The notes: generated from the sequence alone by a model not told the origin. Positions 53,079-62,190 are shown, counted from the stretch's first letter. The stretch is DNA of 64,000 nt from Listeria cossartiae subsp. cayugensis (GCF_014229095.1 NZ_JAARZC010000001.1:434001-498000), one strand, 5' to 3'. Numbers and translations: made by a program.

Positions 53079-53699
53079 ATGACTATTTTCAAAAGTGCTG
53101 AGTTATCCCAAAAAGATAATTATAAATTTTTAACAGGAAGTATAATTCCGCGACCAATTGCCTTTATTACTACACTTTCTGAGGACGGGGTGACGGTTAA
53201 CGCCGCTCCGTTCAGCTTTTTTAATGTTGTTTCGAGTGAGCCAGCAATCGTGTCTATCGCAGTCCAACGCGCGGATGGTGAGCAAAAAGATACAGCGCGG
53301 AATGCGGCTTTCACGAAGGAACTGAACATCCATATTGTCAGCGAGGATATTGTGGAAGAAATGAATGAAACCGCCGCGCGCCTTGCACCAGATGTGAGCG
53401 AAATCGACAAGACGAACTTGCATTTAGAGCCAGTCCAAGACATGAAAACACCAAAGATTTCCGAAGCAAAAATTGTCCTTACTGCCAAATTAGAACAAAT
53501 CATTCCGATAAAAAACGATGCAGGCGAGGTTGTTTCTGATTTGATTTTAGCGCGTATTGTGACATTCGATTTTGCAGATGATGTGTTTGACCCAGAGCAT
53601 CAGTACATTTTGCCAGAAAAGCTTGTGCCAATTGCTCGGCTCGCGGGAAATGACTATACGAAACTTGGCGATATTTTCCGGATTGAACGACCGAATTAA
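53079..53699 (+). CDS. Flavin reductase/FMN-binding (DIM6/NTAB-like) protein
   Basis: 206 residues with the flavin-reductase split-barrel pattern: NYKFLTGSIIPRPIAFITTLSEDGVTVNAAPFSFFNVVSSEPAIVSIAVQR and a C-terminal QYILPEKLVPIARLAGNDYTKLG. Likely binds FMN and acts on quinones or related electrophiles with the other operon members (inference). There is no terminator before the hflX promoter 10 bases downstream. Confidence 0.85.
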   Translation: MTIFKSAELSQKDNYKFLTGSIIPRPIAFITTLSEDGVTVNAAPFSFFNVVSSEPAIVSIAVQRADGEQKDTARNAAFTKELNIHIVSEDIVEEMNETAARLAPDVSEIDKTNLHLEPVQDMKTPKISEAKIVLTAKLEQIIPIKNDAGEVVSDLILARIVTFDFADDVFDPEHQYILPEKLVPIARLAGNDYTKLGDIFRIERPN

Positions 53700-53709
53700 C
53701 GAGAAATAG

Positions 53710-53738
53710 TTGCGAAACAAAAGCGACCATGTTAAACT
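53710..53738 (+). promoter_or_regulatory. hflX promoter
   Basis: TTGCGA (53710-53715), a 17-base spacer and TAAACT (53733-53738), giving a leader of about 280 nt. Confidence 0.65.
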
Positions 53739-53739
53739 A

Positions 53740-54027
53740 GGGGCAACTTAAATGAACGGAGGGTTGCCCATCATGCGTTATATTAGACTACGTTTCCCAA
53801 AAAATCTATGCAACTAATTTAATAGTGCGGGAATATCCATGCTTATTTGGTATGGATAACGGGATTGGTCTTGCGTGCATGTATGGCACCCAAAATAAAT
53901 ATGGGTAGAATGAAGGGGAAACTCGCTTCATTTGAAGGCAAGCTAGTATCTTTTTGATGCTGTTTTTGTGTTTTCAATCTACTCAGAACCCTGACCGCGC
54001 TGAATCTATTTCAGGAGGTCCTTTTTT
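53740..54027 (+). promoter_or_regulatory. hflX leader with attenuator
   Basis: About 290 bases without a large gene. GGGCAAC (53741-53747) pairs with GTTGCCC just before a leader ORF, and TATCCAT pairs with ATGGATA (about 53835-53862). A further hairpin AATGAAG/CTTCATT lies at about 53912-53935, followed by a T-run at about 53951-53956 and another TTTTTG at about 53964. The set of hairpins with T-runs between a leader ORF and the gene fits transcription attenuation. HflX of Listeria is known as an antibiotic-inducible ribosome-splitting factor. Confidence 0.7.
53773..53817 (+). CDS. hflX leader peptide (14 aa)
   Basis: MRYIRLRFPKNLCN, stop TAA, with GGAGGG nine bases upstream. It lies about 30 nt into the transcript. 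Short basic leader peptides of this kind sense stalled ribosomes ahead of resistance genes; I recall an antibiotic-responsive leader for Listeria hflX, which agrees. Confidence 0.75.
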   Translation: MRYIRLRFPKNLCN

Positions 54028-55284
54028 ATGGAGAAAAAAGTATTAATCGTTGGCATAAGCCAAAAACAAGCAAATTTTGATTATTCGATGGAAGAACTAG
54101 CCAATTTAGCAGCTGCAAATAATATGGAAGTGGTAGGTGAAATCCGCCAAAATATCGACCGTGAAAATCGCGCTACCTATGTTGGAAAAGGGAAAGTGGA
54201 TGAAATCAAAGGCCTGGCAGAAATGCAGGATGCAGGTTTGATTATTTTTGACGATGAACTTTCGCCGTCGCAAATCAGAAATTTAGAAGAAGCGCTCGAA
54301 CTGGATGTAATGGATAGAACTGGCTTGATTCTGGCTATCTTTGCGAACCGAGCAAAAACAAAAGAAGCCCAACTGCAAGTCCAAATCGCCAAATTGAAAT
54401 ATGAACTTCCGCGGATTTTTGGACAAGGCGAAGATATGGATCAACAAAGCGGAAAAGGCGGGCTTAGCAACCGTGGTTCCGGTGAAAAGAAAATCGAAAC
54501 CGACCGCCGAACAATCAAAAATCAAATCCGTCATTTGCAAAAAGAGCTTGATATGCTCGTAGATGACCGCGAAGTCCGTCGTCGCAAACGGAAGAAAAAT
54601 GAGATTCCTGTGGTGTCGCTCGTTGGTTATACGAATGCGGGGAAATCCACGACAATGAACGGCTTAGTGCGTGCCTATAGTGAAACGGCTGAAAAACAAG
54701 TTTTTGAGAAAGATATGCTCTTCGCTACGCTAGAAACAAGTGTGCGCGAAATTGTATTACCAGATAACAAGCAATTTCTGCTCACCGATACGGTTGGCTT
54801 TGTAAGCAAACTACCGCATCAGCTCGTGAAAGCATTCCGTTCCACACTAGAAGAAGCGCGCGATGCTGATTTGCTCATTCATGTGGTAGATTATTCGGAT
54901 CCGCATTATAAAACGATGATGAAGACGACGGAAGAAACGTTGAAAGCTGTTGGCGTGGAAGATGTTCCGGTTATTTATGCATACAATAAAGCGGATTTGA
55001 TAGAAGACGAAATATACCCTAAACAAACGGATAATATGATTGTCTTTTCGGCGCGGGAAGAAGAAAGTTTGGAATTTCTGACAGAGGTGATTCGTAAAGA
55101 ATTATTCGCTAGCTATGAAAAAGCAACCTTTTTAATTCCGTTTGAAGCTGGGCAAGTTGTTGCTTATTTGAATGACCATGCTGATGTGCTAGCGACCGAA
55201 TACTTGGAAAATGGCACGCAGATTGTAGCTGAAGTGAGTCCGGCTGATTTGCAAAAACTAGCAGAATATCAAATAGCTGACTAA
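54028..55284 (+). CDS. hflX: GTPase HflX (ribosome-splitting factor)
   Basis: 418 residues. An N-terminal HflX domain (about 1-125), a Gly-rich/coiled-coil linker and the G domain: G1 GYTNAGKST (about 201-209), G3 DTVGF, G4 NKAD, plus a C-terminal domain. HflX binds the 50S subunit and splits stalled 70S ribosomes under heat or macrolide/lincosamide stress. AGGAGG precedes the ATG. Regulated by the leader upstream. Confidence 0.96.
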   Translation: MEKKVLIVGISQKQANFDYSMEELANLAAANNMEVVGEIRQNIDRENRATYVGKGKVDEIKGLAEMQDAGLIIFDDELSPSQIRNLEEALELDVMDRTGLILAIFANRAKTKEAQLQVQIAKLKYELPRIFGQGEDMDQQSGKGGLSNRGSGEKKIETDRRTIKNQIRHLQKELDMLVDDREVRRRKRKKNEIPVVSLVGYTNAGKSTTMNGLVRAYSETAEKQVFEKDMLFATLETSVREIVLPDNKQFLLTDTVGFVSKLPHQLVKAFRSTLEEARDADLLIHVVDYSDPHYKTMMKTTEETLKAVGVEDVPVIYAYNKADLIEDEIYPKQTDNMIVFSAREEESLEFLTEVIRKELFASYEKATFLIPFEAGQVVAYLNDHADVLATEYLENGTQIVAEVSPADLQKLAEYQIAD

Positions 55285-55303
55285 AGCGAGTTCCGACTGA
55301 ATT

Positions 55304-55312
55304 TGCTATAAT
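55304..55312 (+). promoter_or_regulatory. Extended -10 promoter
   Basis: TGC-TATAAT, 20 bases after the hflX stop and 38 before the start of the phosphoesterase gene; no clear -35. Confidence 0.65.
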
Positions 55313-55349
55313 GAACCATACAGCAAATTTAGTGAGGAGATTTCTAGCT

Positions 55350-56222
55350 ATGAAAAAAACTGGATGGGGAATACTTGGCGCAGTTGCTGCTTTTACAGGG
55401 TACGCCTACTGGTCAACCAAACATTTAACTGTAACAAATTATGAAATAGTATCTGATAAAATTCCTGCAGAATGGGACGGCGCGACGTTTGTTCAGCTGT
55501 CCGATCTGCATAGTGCAAGTTTTGGTTTATATAATAATCCTTTGCTCAGTATGGTGAATGAGCTGGCTCCGGACGCCGTTTTTCTAACAGGAGATGTGAT
55601 TGATGGCGATGAGTCGCCGTTTGTAGCAATGGCAGCCGTACGCAAATTAGCAAAAGAATTTCCGGTTCTTTATGTGAGCGGAAACCATGAAGGCAGAAGT
55701 GCATTTTACGAGGACTTTAAAGCAGATATGGAAAAGCATCATGTCGCTGTTCTTGAAAATGAACGCTATTTTCTAAAAAAAGCTGGCGCGGCAATCATGG
55801 TGGCTGGCGTCCGAGATCCACGTTTTGTTAGAGATGAATGGGCTGATAAAGAATTACCGAAGCAAGAATGGGAAGAGGCTGCTTTAAAAGAAGGGCTAGA
55901 TGAGGCGACCGCTAATTTGTCGCCGGATTATTTTACGATTCTACTTGCGCATCGTCCAGAGTTTTGGCCGCTTTACCAAGCTTATCCGGTAGATTTAGTT
56001 TTATCAGGTCATGCACACGGCGGCCAATTTAGACTACCGTTAACAGAAGGCCTTTTCGCGCCGGGGCAAGGTTTGATGCCAAAATGGACAGCGGGAATTC
56101 ATCGAGCTGGCGGAAAAGCACTTATTGTTAGTCGCGGCTTAGGAAATGTAACGAAACTTCCACGCCTATTTAATGATCCAGAAATTATTCGGATTACACT
56201 CAAAGCAAAAGGGGATGCTTAG
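55350..56222 (+). CDS. Membrane-anchored metallophosphoesterase (YkuE-like)
   Basis: 290 residues: an N-terminal hydrophobic anchor (about 3-20) and a calcineurin-like phosphoesterase domain. The five metal motifs are visible: QLSDLHS, LTGDVIDGDE, SGNHEGR, LLAHRP and LSGHAHGGQ. ATG 55350 is taken as start because GAGGAG lies ten bases upstream and the in-frame ATG at 55311 overlaps the -10 box. Possible substrates are pyrophosphate-linked lipids at the membrane face (inference). Confidence 0.88.
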   Translation: MKKTGWGILGAVAAFTGYAYWSTKHLTVTNYEIVSDKIPAEWDGATFVQLSDLHSASFGLYNNPLLSMVNELAPDAVFLTGDVIDGDESPFVAMAAVRKLAKEFPVLYVSGNHEGRSAFYEDFKADMEKHHVAVLENERYFLKKAGAAIMVAGVRDPRFVRDEWADKELPKQEWEEAALKEGLDEATANLSPDYFTILLAHRPEFWPLYQAYPVDLVLSGHAHGGQFRLPLTEGLFAPGQGLMPKWTAGIHRAGGKALIVSRGLGNVTKLPRLFNDPEIIRITLKAKGDA

Positions 56223-56227
56223 GAAAA

Positions 56228-57217
56228 GTGATTTATTTAGATAATGAAGATGTGCTCGATCAAGCATACAACTTTGCAATGGAAGAGTATGCGCTTCGTT
56301 TTTTAGACGAAAATGAAACGTATTTTATGTTTTACCGGATGAAGCCGACGATTATTGTTGGGAAAAATCAAAACACGCTAGAAGAAATTAATCACACGTT
56401 CGTCAAAGAACAGAGTATCGATGTTTTGCGCCGTTTATCAGGTGGCGGGGCAGTTTACAATGACGAAGGTAACATTAGTTTTAGCATGATTACAAAAGAT
56501 GACGGCAATAGCTTTCAAAACTTCGCGAAGTTCACCGAGCCAGTGATTCGCGCGCTTCAAAAGCTTGGGGTAAATGCCAAGCTTAGCGGCCGAAACGATA
56601 TCGAAGTCGACGGCAAAAAAATCAGCGGCAATGCCCAATTTGCAACAAAAGGTCGCCTTTATAGTCATGGCACCCTGCTGTTCGATGTGGATTTGTCGAT
56701 GCTTGAAAAAGCGCTACAAGTTGATCCGGAGAAATACCTATCGAAGGGCGTTAAATCCGTACGCAGTCGAGTGACAACCATTCGTGAACATCTAGCGAAC
56801 GATATGGATATTCTGGGTTTTAAGCAAATTTTACTAGAATCTATTTTTGAAACGACAGAAATACCGCGTTATACGTTCACTGAAGCGGACAAACAAGGTA
56901 TCGAAAAATTACGTGTCGAGCGTTATCGGAATTGGGACTGGACATATGGCAAATCACCTAAAGCGACAATCAAACGTAAAAAACGATTTCCAGCAGGCAC
57001 TATTGAATTTCAACTAGCGCTACAAAAAGGCCAAGTAAAAGAAGCGACTATTTATGGCGACTTTTTCGGAACAGAAGATGTTACTGCACTAGCCGAAAAA
57101 ATGGTTGGTTGTCGTTTTGAACACGAAGAAATAAGGAAAGCTTGGGGAAAAGTGGATACGAAACCGTACTTCGGAAATATTGAAAAAGAAGCCATTTTAG
57201 CGATGTTATTTGAATAA
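56228..57217 (+). CDS. lplA: Lipoate-protein ligase A
   Basis: 329 residues with the LplA features: RRLSGGGAVYNDEGNISFS (lipoyl/AMP-binding RRxxGGGxVxHD-type motif), KISGNAQFATKGRLYSHGTLLFDVDL with the catalytic Lys, and a C-terminal accessory domain (about 250-329). It attaches free lipoate to E2 subunits via lipoyl-AMP. Listeria has more than one such ligase; by neighbourhood (next to hflX) this is probably the one called lplA2 in L. monocytogenes (memory-based). GTG start at 56228. Confidence 0.93.
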   Translation: MIYLDNEDVLDQAYNFAMEEYALRFLDENETYFMFYRMKPTIIVGKNQNTLEEINHTFVKEQSIDVLRRLSGGGAVYNDEGNISFSMITKDDGNSFQNFAKFTEPVIRALQKLGVNAKLSGRNDIEVDGKKISGNAQFATKGRLYSHGTLLFDVDLSMLEKALQVDPEKYLSKGVKSVRSRVTTIREHLANDMDILGFKQILLESIFETTEIPRYTFTEADKQGIEKLRVERYRNWDWTYGKSPKATIKRKKRFPAGTIEFQLALQKGQVKEATIYGDFFGTEDVTALAEKMVGCRFEHEEIRKAWGKVDTKPYFGNIEKEAILAMLFE

Positions 57218-57227
57218 AAGATAGAAG

Positions 57228-57262
57228 AAAAAACTCTAAGAAGCGAATTTTTGGAGTTTTTT
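57228..57262 (+). terminator. Terminator after lplA
   Basis: AAAAAACTC pairs with GAGTTTTTT around a 17-base loop; the stem is AT-rich and moderate. Confidence 0.65.
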
Positions 57263-57342
57263 CGTGGAAATGATTACCACGCTTTAATAAATCAAGAACT
57301 CGTGTTAAACTTAAAGTTAGAAAAAAAGGAAAAGGTGTAGAG

Positions 57343-58095
57343 ATGGCTATAAACAAATTAAACGATTTTTATTTTAAAAAACTTGGCAGCTGGAATTTAA
57401 TACATAGCTTTATAAAGGGTTTTTGGAGAGCGTTTTTTTTAATCGTATTGCTAATAATTGTTATTAACATTATAGTTGCAAATTTTCTGGATAATGTTTT
57501 TTTAATTCCAGTAATGTTGATTAGTTTACTCTATATTCCACTCTTGTATTACCTATTAATTTACAATCGTGCGAAGAAATTTATTCGGACGCGATATCAA
57601 TTACGTAATTTTAAAGAGTTGACTGCAATGCGACGTTATTTATTATATGCCTATTTAGAAAAAAGCGGTTTTAGCACACGGGATGATTTAGACAAACTAC
57701 TTCGCTTTGTTCATTCAGAAATGGCAGAAGAGAAAAAGAACTATAAACCACTAAACACAATAATTGGCGTTTTTATCGCAGCGTTTTTGGCGATTTTGGG
57801 CGGTTCCTTTTTATTCTTAATGGAGAATGTAGTGGAGCGACTTATTGCAGCAGTTGTAATAATCGTGATGGCGGTCATTTTATATTTTATCGGCCTTACA
57901 ATTATGAGAATTATCCGCTCCAAATCAGAAATAAACACAAGAAAAGAACAGGAGCTTACAAGAGAAATTATTGCGATTCAAACGGCTATGCTTGTTAGTG
58001 AAAACACCAGTTACCACCCATTTTTAGCAATGGAAAAGAAAGTGAATGAAAGCGAATTTTTAAAAGAGATAATTACATCACGGTCCTTTTTATAA
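57343..58095 (+). CDS. Unknown membrane protein
   Basis: 250 residues with four hydrophobic helices in two pairs (about 25-45 and 50-72; 140-160 and 165-188), separated by a charged cytoplasmic segment (AKKFIRTRYQLRNFKELTAMRRYLLYAYLEKSGFSTRDDLDKLL) and followed by a helical tail. No family recognised. Preceded by AAAAAGGAAAAGG. The GntR gene begins 35 bases later and may be co-transcribed. Confidence 0.7.
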   Translation: MAINKLNDFYFKKLGSWNLIHSFIKGFWRAFFLIVLLIIVINIIVANFLDNVFLIPVMLISLLYIPLLYYLLIYNRAKKFIRTRYQLRNFKELTAMRRYLLYAYLEKSGFSTRDDLDKLLRFVHSEMAEEKKNYKPLNTIIGVFIAAFLAILGGSFLFLMENVVERLIAAVVIIVMAVILYFIGLTIMRIIRSKSEINTRKEQELTREIIAIQTAMLVSENTSYHPFLAMEKKVNESEFLKEIITSRSFL

Positions 58096-58130
58096 ACATA
58101 TCGTTATAGGCATATTTAGGAGGCAGATTC

Positions 58131-58781
58131 ATGACAACCAAACGCAAAGAGACGAGAGAAAGTGTTTGTTATCGGGAAATTAAAAAGAAGATTCGAAACG
58201 GGGAACTAAAGCCAGGAGATCGCTTAATTGAAAATACGTTATCACAACAATTAGAAATTAGCCGCACGCCGATTCGAAAAGCCATTGGAATGCTCGCTGC
58301 AGATGGTTATGTCGAATACAACGATTTTCGCGGTGCTTTTGTTCGAGATAGCATTATTAATAAAGAACGCTACTTTGAAATGACAGAAATTATTGGTTTG
58401 TTTCTAAAGCAAGCCATTCAAAAAATCCGCACGAAAAAAATCACCTTCAACAAAATGCGTGTCGTTGCTAAATTAGTCGAAATTGAACGGGAAGAATCCC
58501 CTGCCGATCCAGCTATTTACTTCGAATACGAAAAGTGGTTTGTGAGTGATTTATTGACGTATATGAAAAATAATTACTACTTAAAAATTAGCGATGACTT
58601 TTTCAATAATATTCAAGAATTCGGTGATGAGGAAGTTATCAAAATCGCACAAAATGCCTGTGTTAAAACGGTTGCTAATATTCAACGTTTTATTGATGCT
58701 TTAGAAGCGCAGGATTATGATCAGTGCATGGCGATTATCGATCAAGTCATCGATGCCCATGTATTAGTCGCATATCGTTAA
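58131..58781 (+). CDS. GntR-family (FadR/FCD-type) regulator
   Basis: 216 residues. N-terminal GntR winged helix (CYREIKKKIRNGELKPGDRLIENTLSQQLEISRTPIRKAIGMLAADGYVEYNDFRGAFV, about 12-72) and a C-terminal all-helical effector domain like FCD, but weakly conserved. AGGAGG precedes the ATG. Target not evident; neighbours are an unknown membrane protein and a convergent oxidoreductase. Confidence 0.9.
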   Translation: MTTKRKETRESVCYREIKKKIRNGELKPGDRLIENTLSQQLEISRTPIRKAIGMLAADGYVEYNDFRGAFVRDSIINKERYFEMTEIIGLFLKQAIQKIRTKKITFNKMRVVAKLVEIEREESPADPAIYFEYEKWFVSDLLTYMKNNYYLKISDDFFNNIQEFGDEEVIKIAQNACVKTVANIQRFIDALEAQDYDQCMAIIDQVIDAHVLVAYR

Positions 58782-58782
58782 A

Positions 58783-58819
58783 AAAAGTATGGTCCTTAAA
58801 CTCAAGGACCATACTTTTT
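58783..58819. terminator. Bidirectional terminator
   Basis: AAAAGTATGGTCCTT pairs perfectly with AAGGACCATACTTTT around AAACTC, with A and T runs on both sides; it serves the GntR gene and the convergent oxidoreductase. Confidence 0.95.
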
Positions 58820-59807
58820 ATTTTACTTTCACTAAATATCTACCAGTAACGCCGCCGTTCATTACTTGATGAAGCGCTCTAGGTAACTCGGAAAATGGTA
58901 CTTCTGTTGCCAAATTTTCTAAATTAGATAATTTAAAATCTGTCGCAAGTCTATTCCAAATCCGAACTCTTTTTGGCATCGGACATAAAACAGAATCAAT
59001 ACCGAACAATTGAATGCCACGCAAAATGAACGGGAAGACGGTCGTATCTAGTTTTCCGCCAGCTGACATGCCGCATGTCGTCACGGCGCCACCATATTGA
59101 ACAGCTGTTAAAAGATAAGAAAGTGGTTTGCCGCCGACACAATCAATTGCTCCAGCGTAAAGTTGTTTATCTAACGCGCGCACTTTTTCAGGTTGAAAAG
59201 CTTCTCTTGGAACTACTTCTGTTACGCCGAATTTTTCTAAGAATTCCTTGGCGTCACTTTTGCCAGAAGAGGCTACGACCGAAAAACCGCGTTTCGCAAG
59301 GATGGCTGAGCTAAGACTACCTACGCCGCCAGTTGCGCCACTTACAGCGATTTTTCCAGCATCGGGTGTTACGCCACTAAATTCCAGTGCATCGACCGAG
59401 AGAGCCGCTGTAAATCCTGCTGTGCCAAGTATCATCGCTTCTTTTAACGATAAACCGTCTGGCAAAGGGACAACCCATTCAGCTGGCACGCGAATAAACT
59501 CACTATAGCCGCCAAAATAGCTCACACCAAAGTCATAACTAGTAACAATAACCTTATCGCCGACTTGAAAACGGTCAGATTTCGATTCCACCACGACACC
59601 ACTTGCGTCAATCCCGGGAATAAAAGGATATTCGCTCACGATTTTCCCATCAGGCAGCACCGCCAGCCCGTCTTTATAATTAATACCAGAATAATGTACT
59701 TCAATCGTTACTTCATTTTCCGGTAAGTTATCTAATGTAGTTTCTCTAAAATGAAGGGAAGTATTATCTGCTTCTTTTTCAATAAAAAGCGCTTGAAATG
59801 ATTTCAT
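58818..59807 (-). CDS. YhdH/AcuI-type zinc-free quinone/acryloyl-CoA reductase
   Basis: 329-residue medium-chain reductase. It shows the GroES-like start (FQALFIEKE...NEVTIEVHYSGINYKDGL), IPGIDASGVV, and the NADPH-binding Rossmann motif VSGATGGVGSLSSAILAKRGFSVVASSGK (about 150-178). No catalytic zinc ligands are present, as in the YhdH family. Family members reduce acryloyl-CoA or quinones; the substrate here is unproven. Single gene on the minus strand. Confidence 0.9.
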   Translation of the reverse strand: MKSFQALFIEKEADNTSLHFRETTLDNLPENEVTIEVHYSGINYKDGLAVLPDGKIVSEYPFIPGIDASGVVVESKSDRFQVGDKVIVTSYDFGVSYFGGYSEFIRVPAEWVVPLPDGLSLKEAMILGTAGFTAALSVDALEFSGVTPDAGKIAVSGATGGVGSLSSAILAKRGFSVVASSGKSDAKEFLEKFGVTEVVPREAFQPEKVRALDKQLYAGAIDCVGGKPLSYLLTAVQYGGAVTTCGMSAGGKLDTTVFPFILRGIQLFGIDSVLCPMPKRVRIWNRLATDFKLSNLENLATEVPFSELPRALHQVMNGGVTGRYLVKVK

Positions 59808-59984
59808 TTTTTAAATTCCTCCACAACTCAATTTTGTGTTCCTCTTCACTTTACGACTTTTTTCGGCATTTTACAAGGCTGTGACTGGTACAAATCCCCA
59901 TTTCAAGGTAAACTATAGTAGTGAAGATGCCGATATTATATGTGAATTTATAAATAGAATTTTTGGCAAGAAAGGGTGAGTGCG

Positions 59985-60914
59985 ATGGGGAAAGCACTAT
60001 TGATTGTGAATCCGTCATCAGGTAAAGAAAAAGGAAAAACCTACCAAGGGAAGACAGAAGCAGTACTAAAAAAACGTTATGATGAGGTGGAAGTTCGCCT
60101 GACTGAAAAAGCAGGGGATGCGACGGAATTTGCTTCTTGGGCTGCTGAACAAGGTTTTGAAGCAGTAATTGCGATGGGCGGAGACGGCACTTTAAATGAA
60201 ACAATAAATGGTCTCGCTATCCATGAAAAACGTCCTGATTTTGGCTTCGTTCCACTTGGGACTGTCAATGATTTGGCGCGCTCGGTAGGCATACCGCTAA
60301 AACCCGAAAAAGCTATTCAAGCATTAGAAAAAGCAATCGCAGTACCGATGGATGTTGGCCGAATTGGCGACCAATACTTCATGAATGTCCTAGCAATTGG
60401 TATGATTGCGCAAGCCGTCGACCAAGTTAGCGTCGAACAAAAAACTAAATTCGGCTCCGTGGCGTACTTTTTAGAAGGCCTAAAAGCATTTAACCGCAAT
60501 GAGTTACTTCATTTTAAAATAGAATATGACGAAGAAGTCTGGGAAGGCGAGGCGGCGTTAGTCGTGGCTGGCTTAACCAAATCTGTTGGCGGGATGGAGT
60601 CATGGGCACCAGACGCAAAAATCGACGACGGCTATCTCCATATTATTATTCTAACCAAGCTCGGCCTGCTAGATGCAGCCAACATGATCCCACAATTAAT
60701 CCGCGGCAATTTAAAAAATAGCGAGGGCGTCGTTTATATTAAAACGAAAAAACTGACCATCGATGCGAGCGGAGAAGATTTAAGCATCAATGTGGATGGC
60801 GACCCAGGTCCGGGTGTTCCAGCAGAAATCGAAGTTCTCGGCAGTCATTTAAATATCCTTGCACCGAAAAAAAGCAGCAAGAAGCGTTTTGGCCCATTCG
60901 TACTGAAAAAGTAA
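59985..60914 (+). CDS. Diacylglycerol kinase-family lipid kinase
   Basis: 309 residues. N-terminal nucleotide-binding half with NPSSGKEKGK and the DAGK signature AMGGDGTLNETINGLA (about 65-80), PLGTVNDLARS, and a C-terminal beta-sandwich. This is the soluble DgkB/YegS/YerQ class, which phosphorylates diacylglycerol or related lipids. ATG 59985 has AAAGGGTGAG six bases upstream and is chosen over GTG 59976. A PH/GRAM-like gene follows. Confidence 0.9.
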   Translation: MGKALLIVNPSSGKEKGKTYQGKTEAVLKKRYDEVEVRLTEKAGDATEFASWAAEQGFEAVIAMGGDGTLNETINGLAIHEKRPDFGFVPLGTVNDLARSVGIPLKPEKAIQALEKAIAVPMDVGRIGDQYFMNVLAIGMIAQAVDQVSVEQKTKFGSVAYFLEGLKAFNRNELLHFKIEYDEEVWEGEAALVVAGLTKSVGGMESWAPDAKIDDGYLHIIILTKLGLLDAANMIPQLIRGNLKNSEGVVYIKTKKLTIDASGEDLSINVDGDPGPGVPAEIEVLGSHLNILAPKKSSKKRFGPFVLKK

Positions 60915-60951
60915 TCTACAAATTGTAGAAGAATAAGGAGATGAAAGCTTT

Positions 60952-61284
60952 ATGGAAGAAGAACTAGAAGTCGTTCATAAAGGCCTTGCCAACGCGAAAA
61001 ATGGGTTTAAAGCCGTCCCCGGAAAGCTGTATTTGACGGCAACATATATTGTCCACAAACCGAATGATTACTTTGACGAAGAAATCAATATTCCACTTAA
61101 TCGAGTCGCAAAAATACGCGGTGTTCGTACGAAAATCCTTGGAAAAGAATTGCTTTCTAACATTTTAGAAGTAGACATGATATCCGGAGTAAAGTATCAA
61201 TTCGTTGTTAATAAACAGAAAAAGTGGCTGGAAGCAGTTTCCAAAGTATTAGAAAGCCGCGGTGAATCAGAAAAATTAGCATAG
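60952..61284 (+). CDS. Small GRAM/PH-like domain protein
   Basis: 110 residues. The pattern LANAKNGFKAVPGKLYLTATYIVHKPNDYF....INIPLNRVAKIRGVRTKIL....MISGVKYQFVVNKQKKWLEAVSKVL resembles a GRAM/bacterial PH domain, which binds lipids or proteins. It lies 37 bases after the lipid-kinase gene with its own AAGGAG, so co-transcription and a lipid-linked role are plausible but unproven. Confidence 0.7.
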   Translation: MEEELEVVHKGLANAKNGFKAVPGKLYLTATYIVHKPNDYFDEEINIPLNRVAKIRGVRTKILGKELLSNILEVDMISGVKYQFVVNKQKKWLEAVSKVLESRGESEKLA

Positions 61285-61325
61285 AAAGAAGCTGGCACGT
61301 AAAAAAGTGACCAGCTTCTTTTTTT
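61285..61325. terminator. Bidirectional terminator
   Basis: AAAGAAGCTGG pairs with CCAGCTTCTTT around a 15-base loop, followed by T-runs; it overlaps the end of the convergent ROK gene. Confidence 0.9.
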
Positions 61326-62190
61326 ACGCTAAATGAAATGCCGTTGCTCCAATCAAATTCGCGTCATTTCCAAATTGACATCCAACAACAGTAGGGCTAA
61401 TAGTCGCAATCGGAACGCTCGCTTTGACTTTCGCCACATAACGAGTTAACTCATCAATAAAATCCGCCCGTTCACTTACACCACCACCAATAACAACCAG
61501 TTCAGGATCGAGCGCATATTGTAAATTAAAAATACTTCGAGCAAGATAATAAAACATCGTATCCAATTCTTCCTCCGCGATGGTATTTCCTTCTGCACGT
61601 AACTCAAAAGCACGAAGCCCATCAATCGTAGCCGCTGGAACTTCTAACTGCTCAGCAATTCTCGTAGCAGCATTCACAACCGTACCAAGCTCACTAAGCG
61701 TATGTCCGGCTTTATCCATCAACATATAACCAAATTCACCACCATGTAAATTCGCCCCGTGATGTACCTTACCGCCACGAATAACCGCACCACCAACGCC
61801 ACTTCCAAGAATCATAAAAATAATATCTTGTTTATCTTTCGCCGTCCCAATCCAAACTTCCGCTAAAGCAGCACAGTTGGCATCATTTTCCATCGTAACC
61901 GGAAGCGCCAATTTTTCTTCAAGTAATTGCTTAAAAGGAAAATTATGTATGTATGGAATTGCGCTCGCCCCTGCAATGATACCGGTTTCATTATTCACTG
62001 CGCCAGGACAACTAAAAGCCACACCTTGAAACGTATAATCATACTTATTTTTTACCTCCACAAGTAGTTGCACCATTTCATCCAAATTATCTGGGGTACT
62101 GAATTTACCTTTTTCTAGTATTTCTCCAGCTGTTGTCAACACACCAAACTTTACTGCCGTTCCACCTAAATCAAACGCAAGTATCGTCAT
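61324..62190 (-). CDS. ROK-family sugar kinase
   Basis: 288 residues. ATP-binding FDLGGTAVKFGVL at the N-terminus, sugar/catalytic MENDANCAALAEVWIG with catalytic Asp (about residue 102-117), GSGVGGAVIRGGKVHHGANLHGGEFGYM, and VIGGGVSE near the C-terminus. The zinc-binding CxCGxxGC motif of classic ROK glucokinases is absent, which is common in BglK/YhcI-like members. It probably phosphorylates glucose, mannose or a beta-glucoside; specificity cannot be read. GGAGA precedes the ATG. Confidence 0.88.
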   Translation of the reverse strand: MTILAFDLGGTAVKFGVLTTAGEILEKGKFSTPDNLDEMVQLLVEVKNKYDYTFQGVAFSCPGAVNNETGIIAGASAIPYIHNFPFKQLLEEKLALPVTMENDANCAALAEVWIGTAKDKQDIIFMILGSGVGGAVIRGGKVHHGANLHGGEFGYMLMDKAGHTLSELGTVVNAATRIAEQLEVPAATIDGLRAFELRAEGNTIAEEELDTMFYYLARSIFNLQYALDPELVVIGGGVSERADFIDELTRYVAKVKASVPIATISPTVVGCQFGNDANLIGATAFHLA

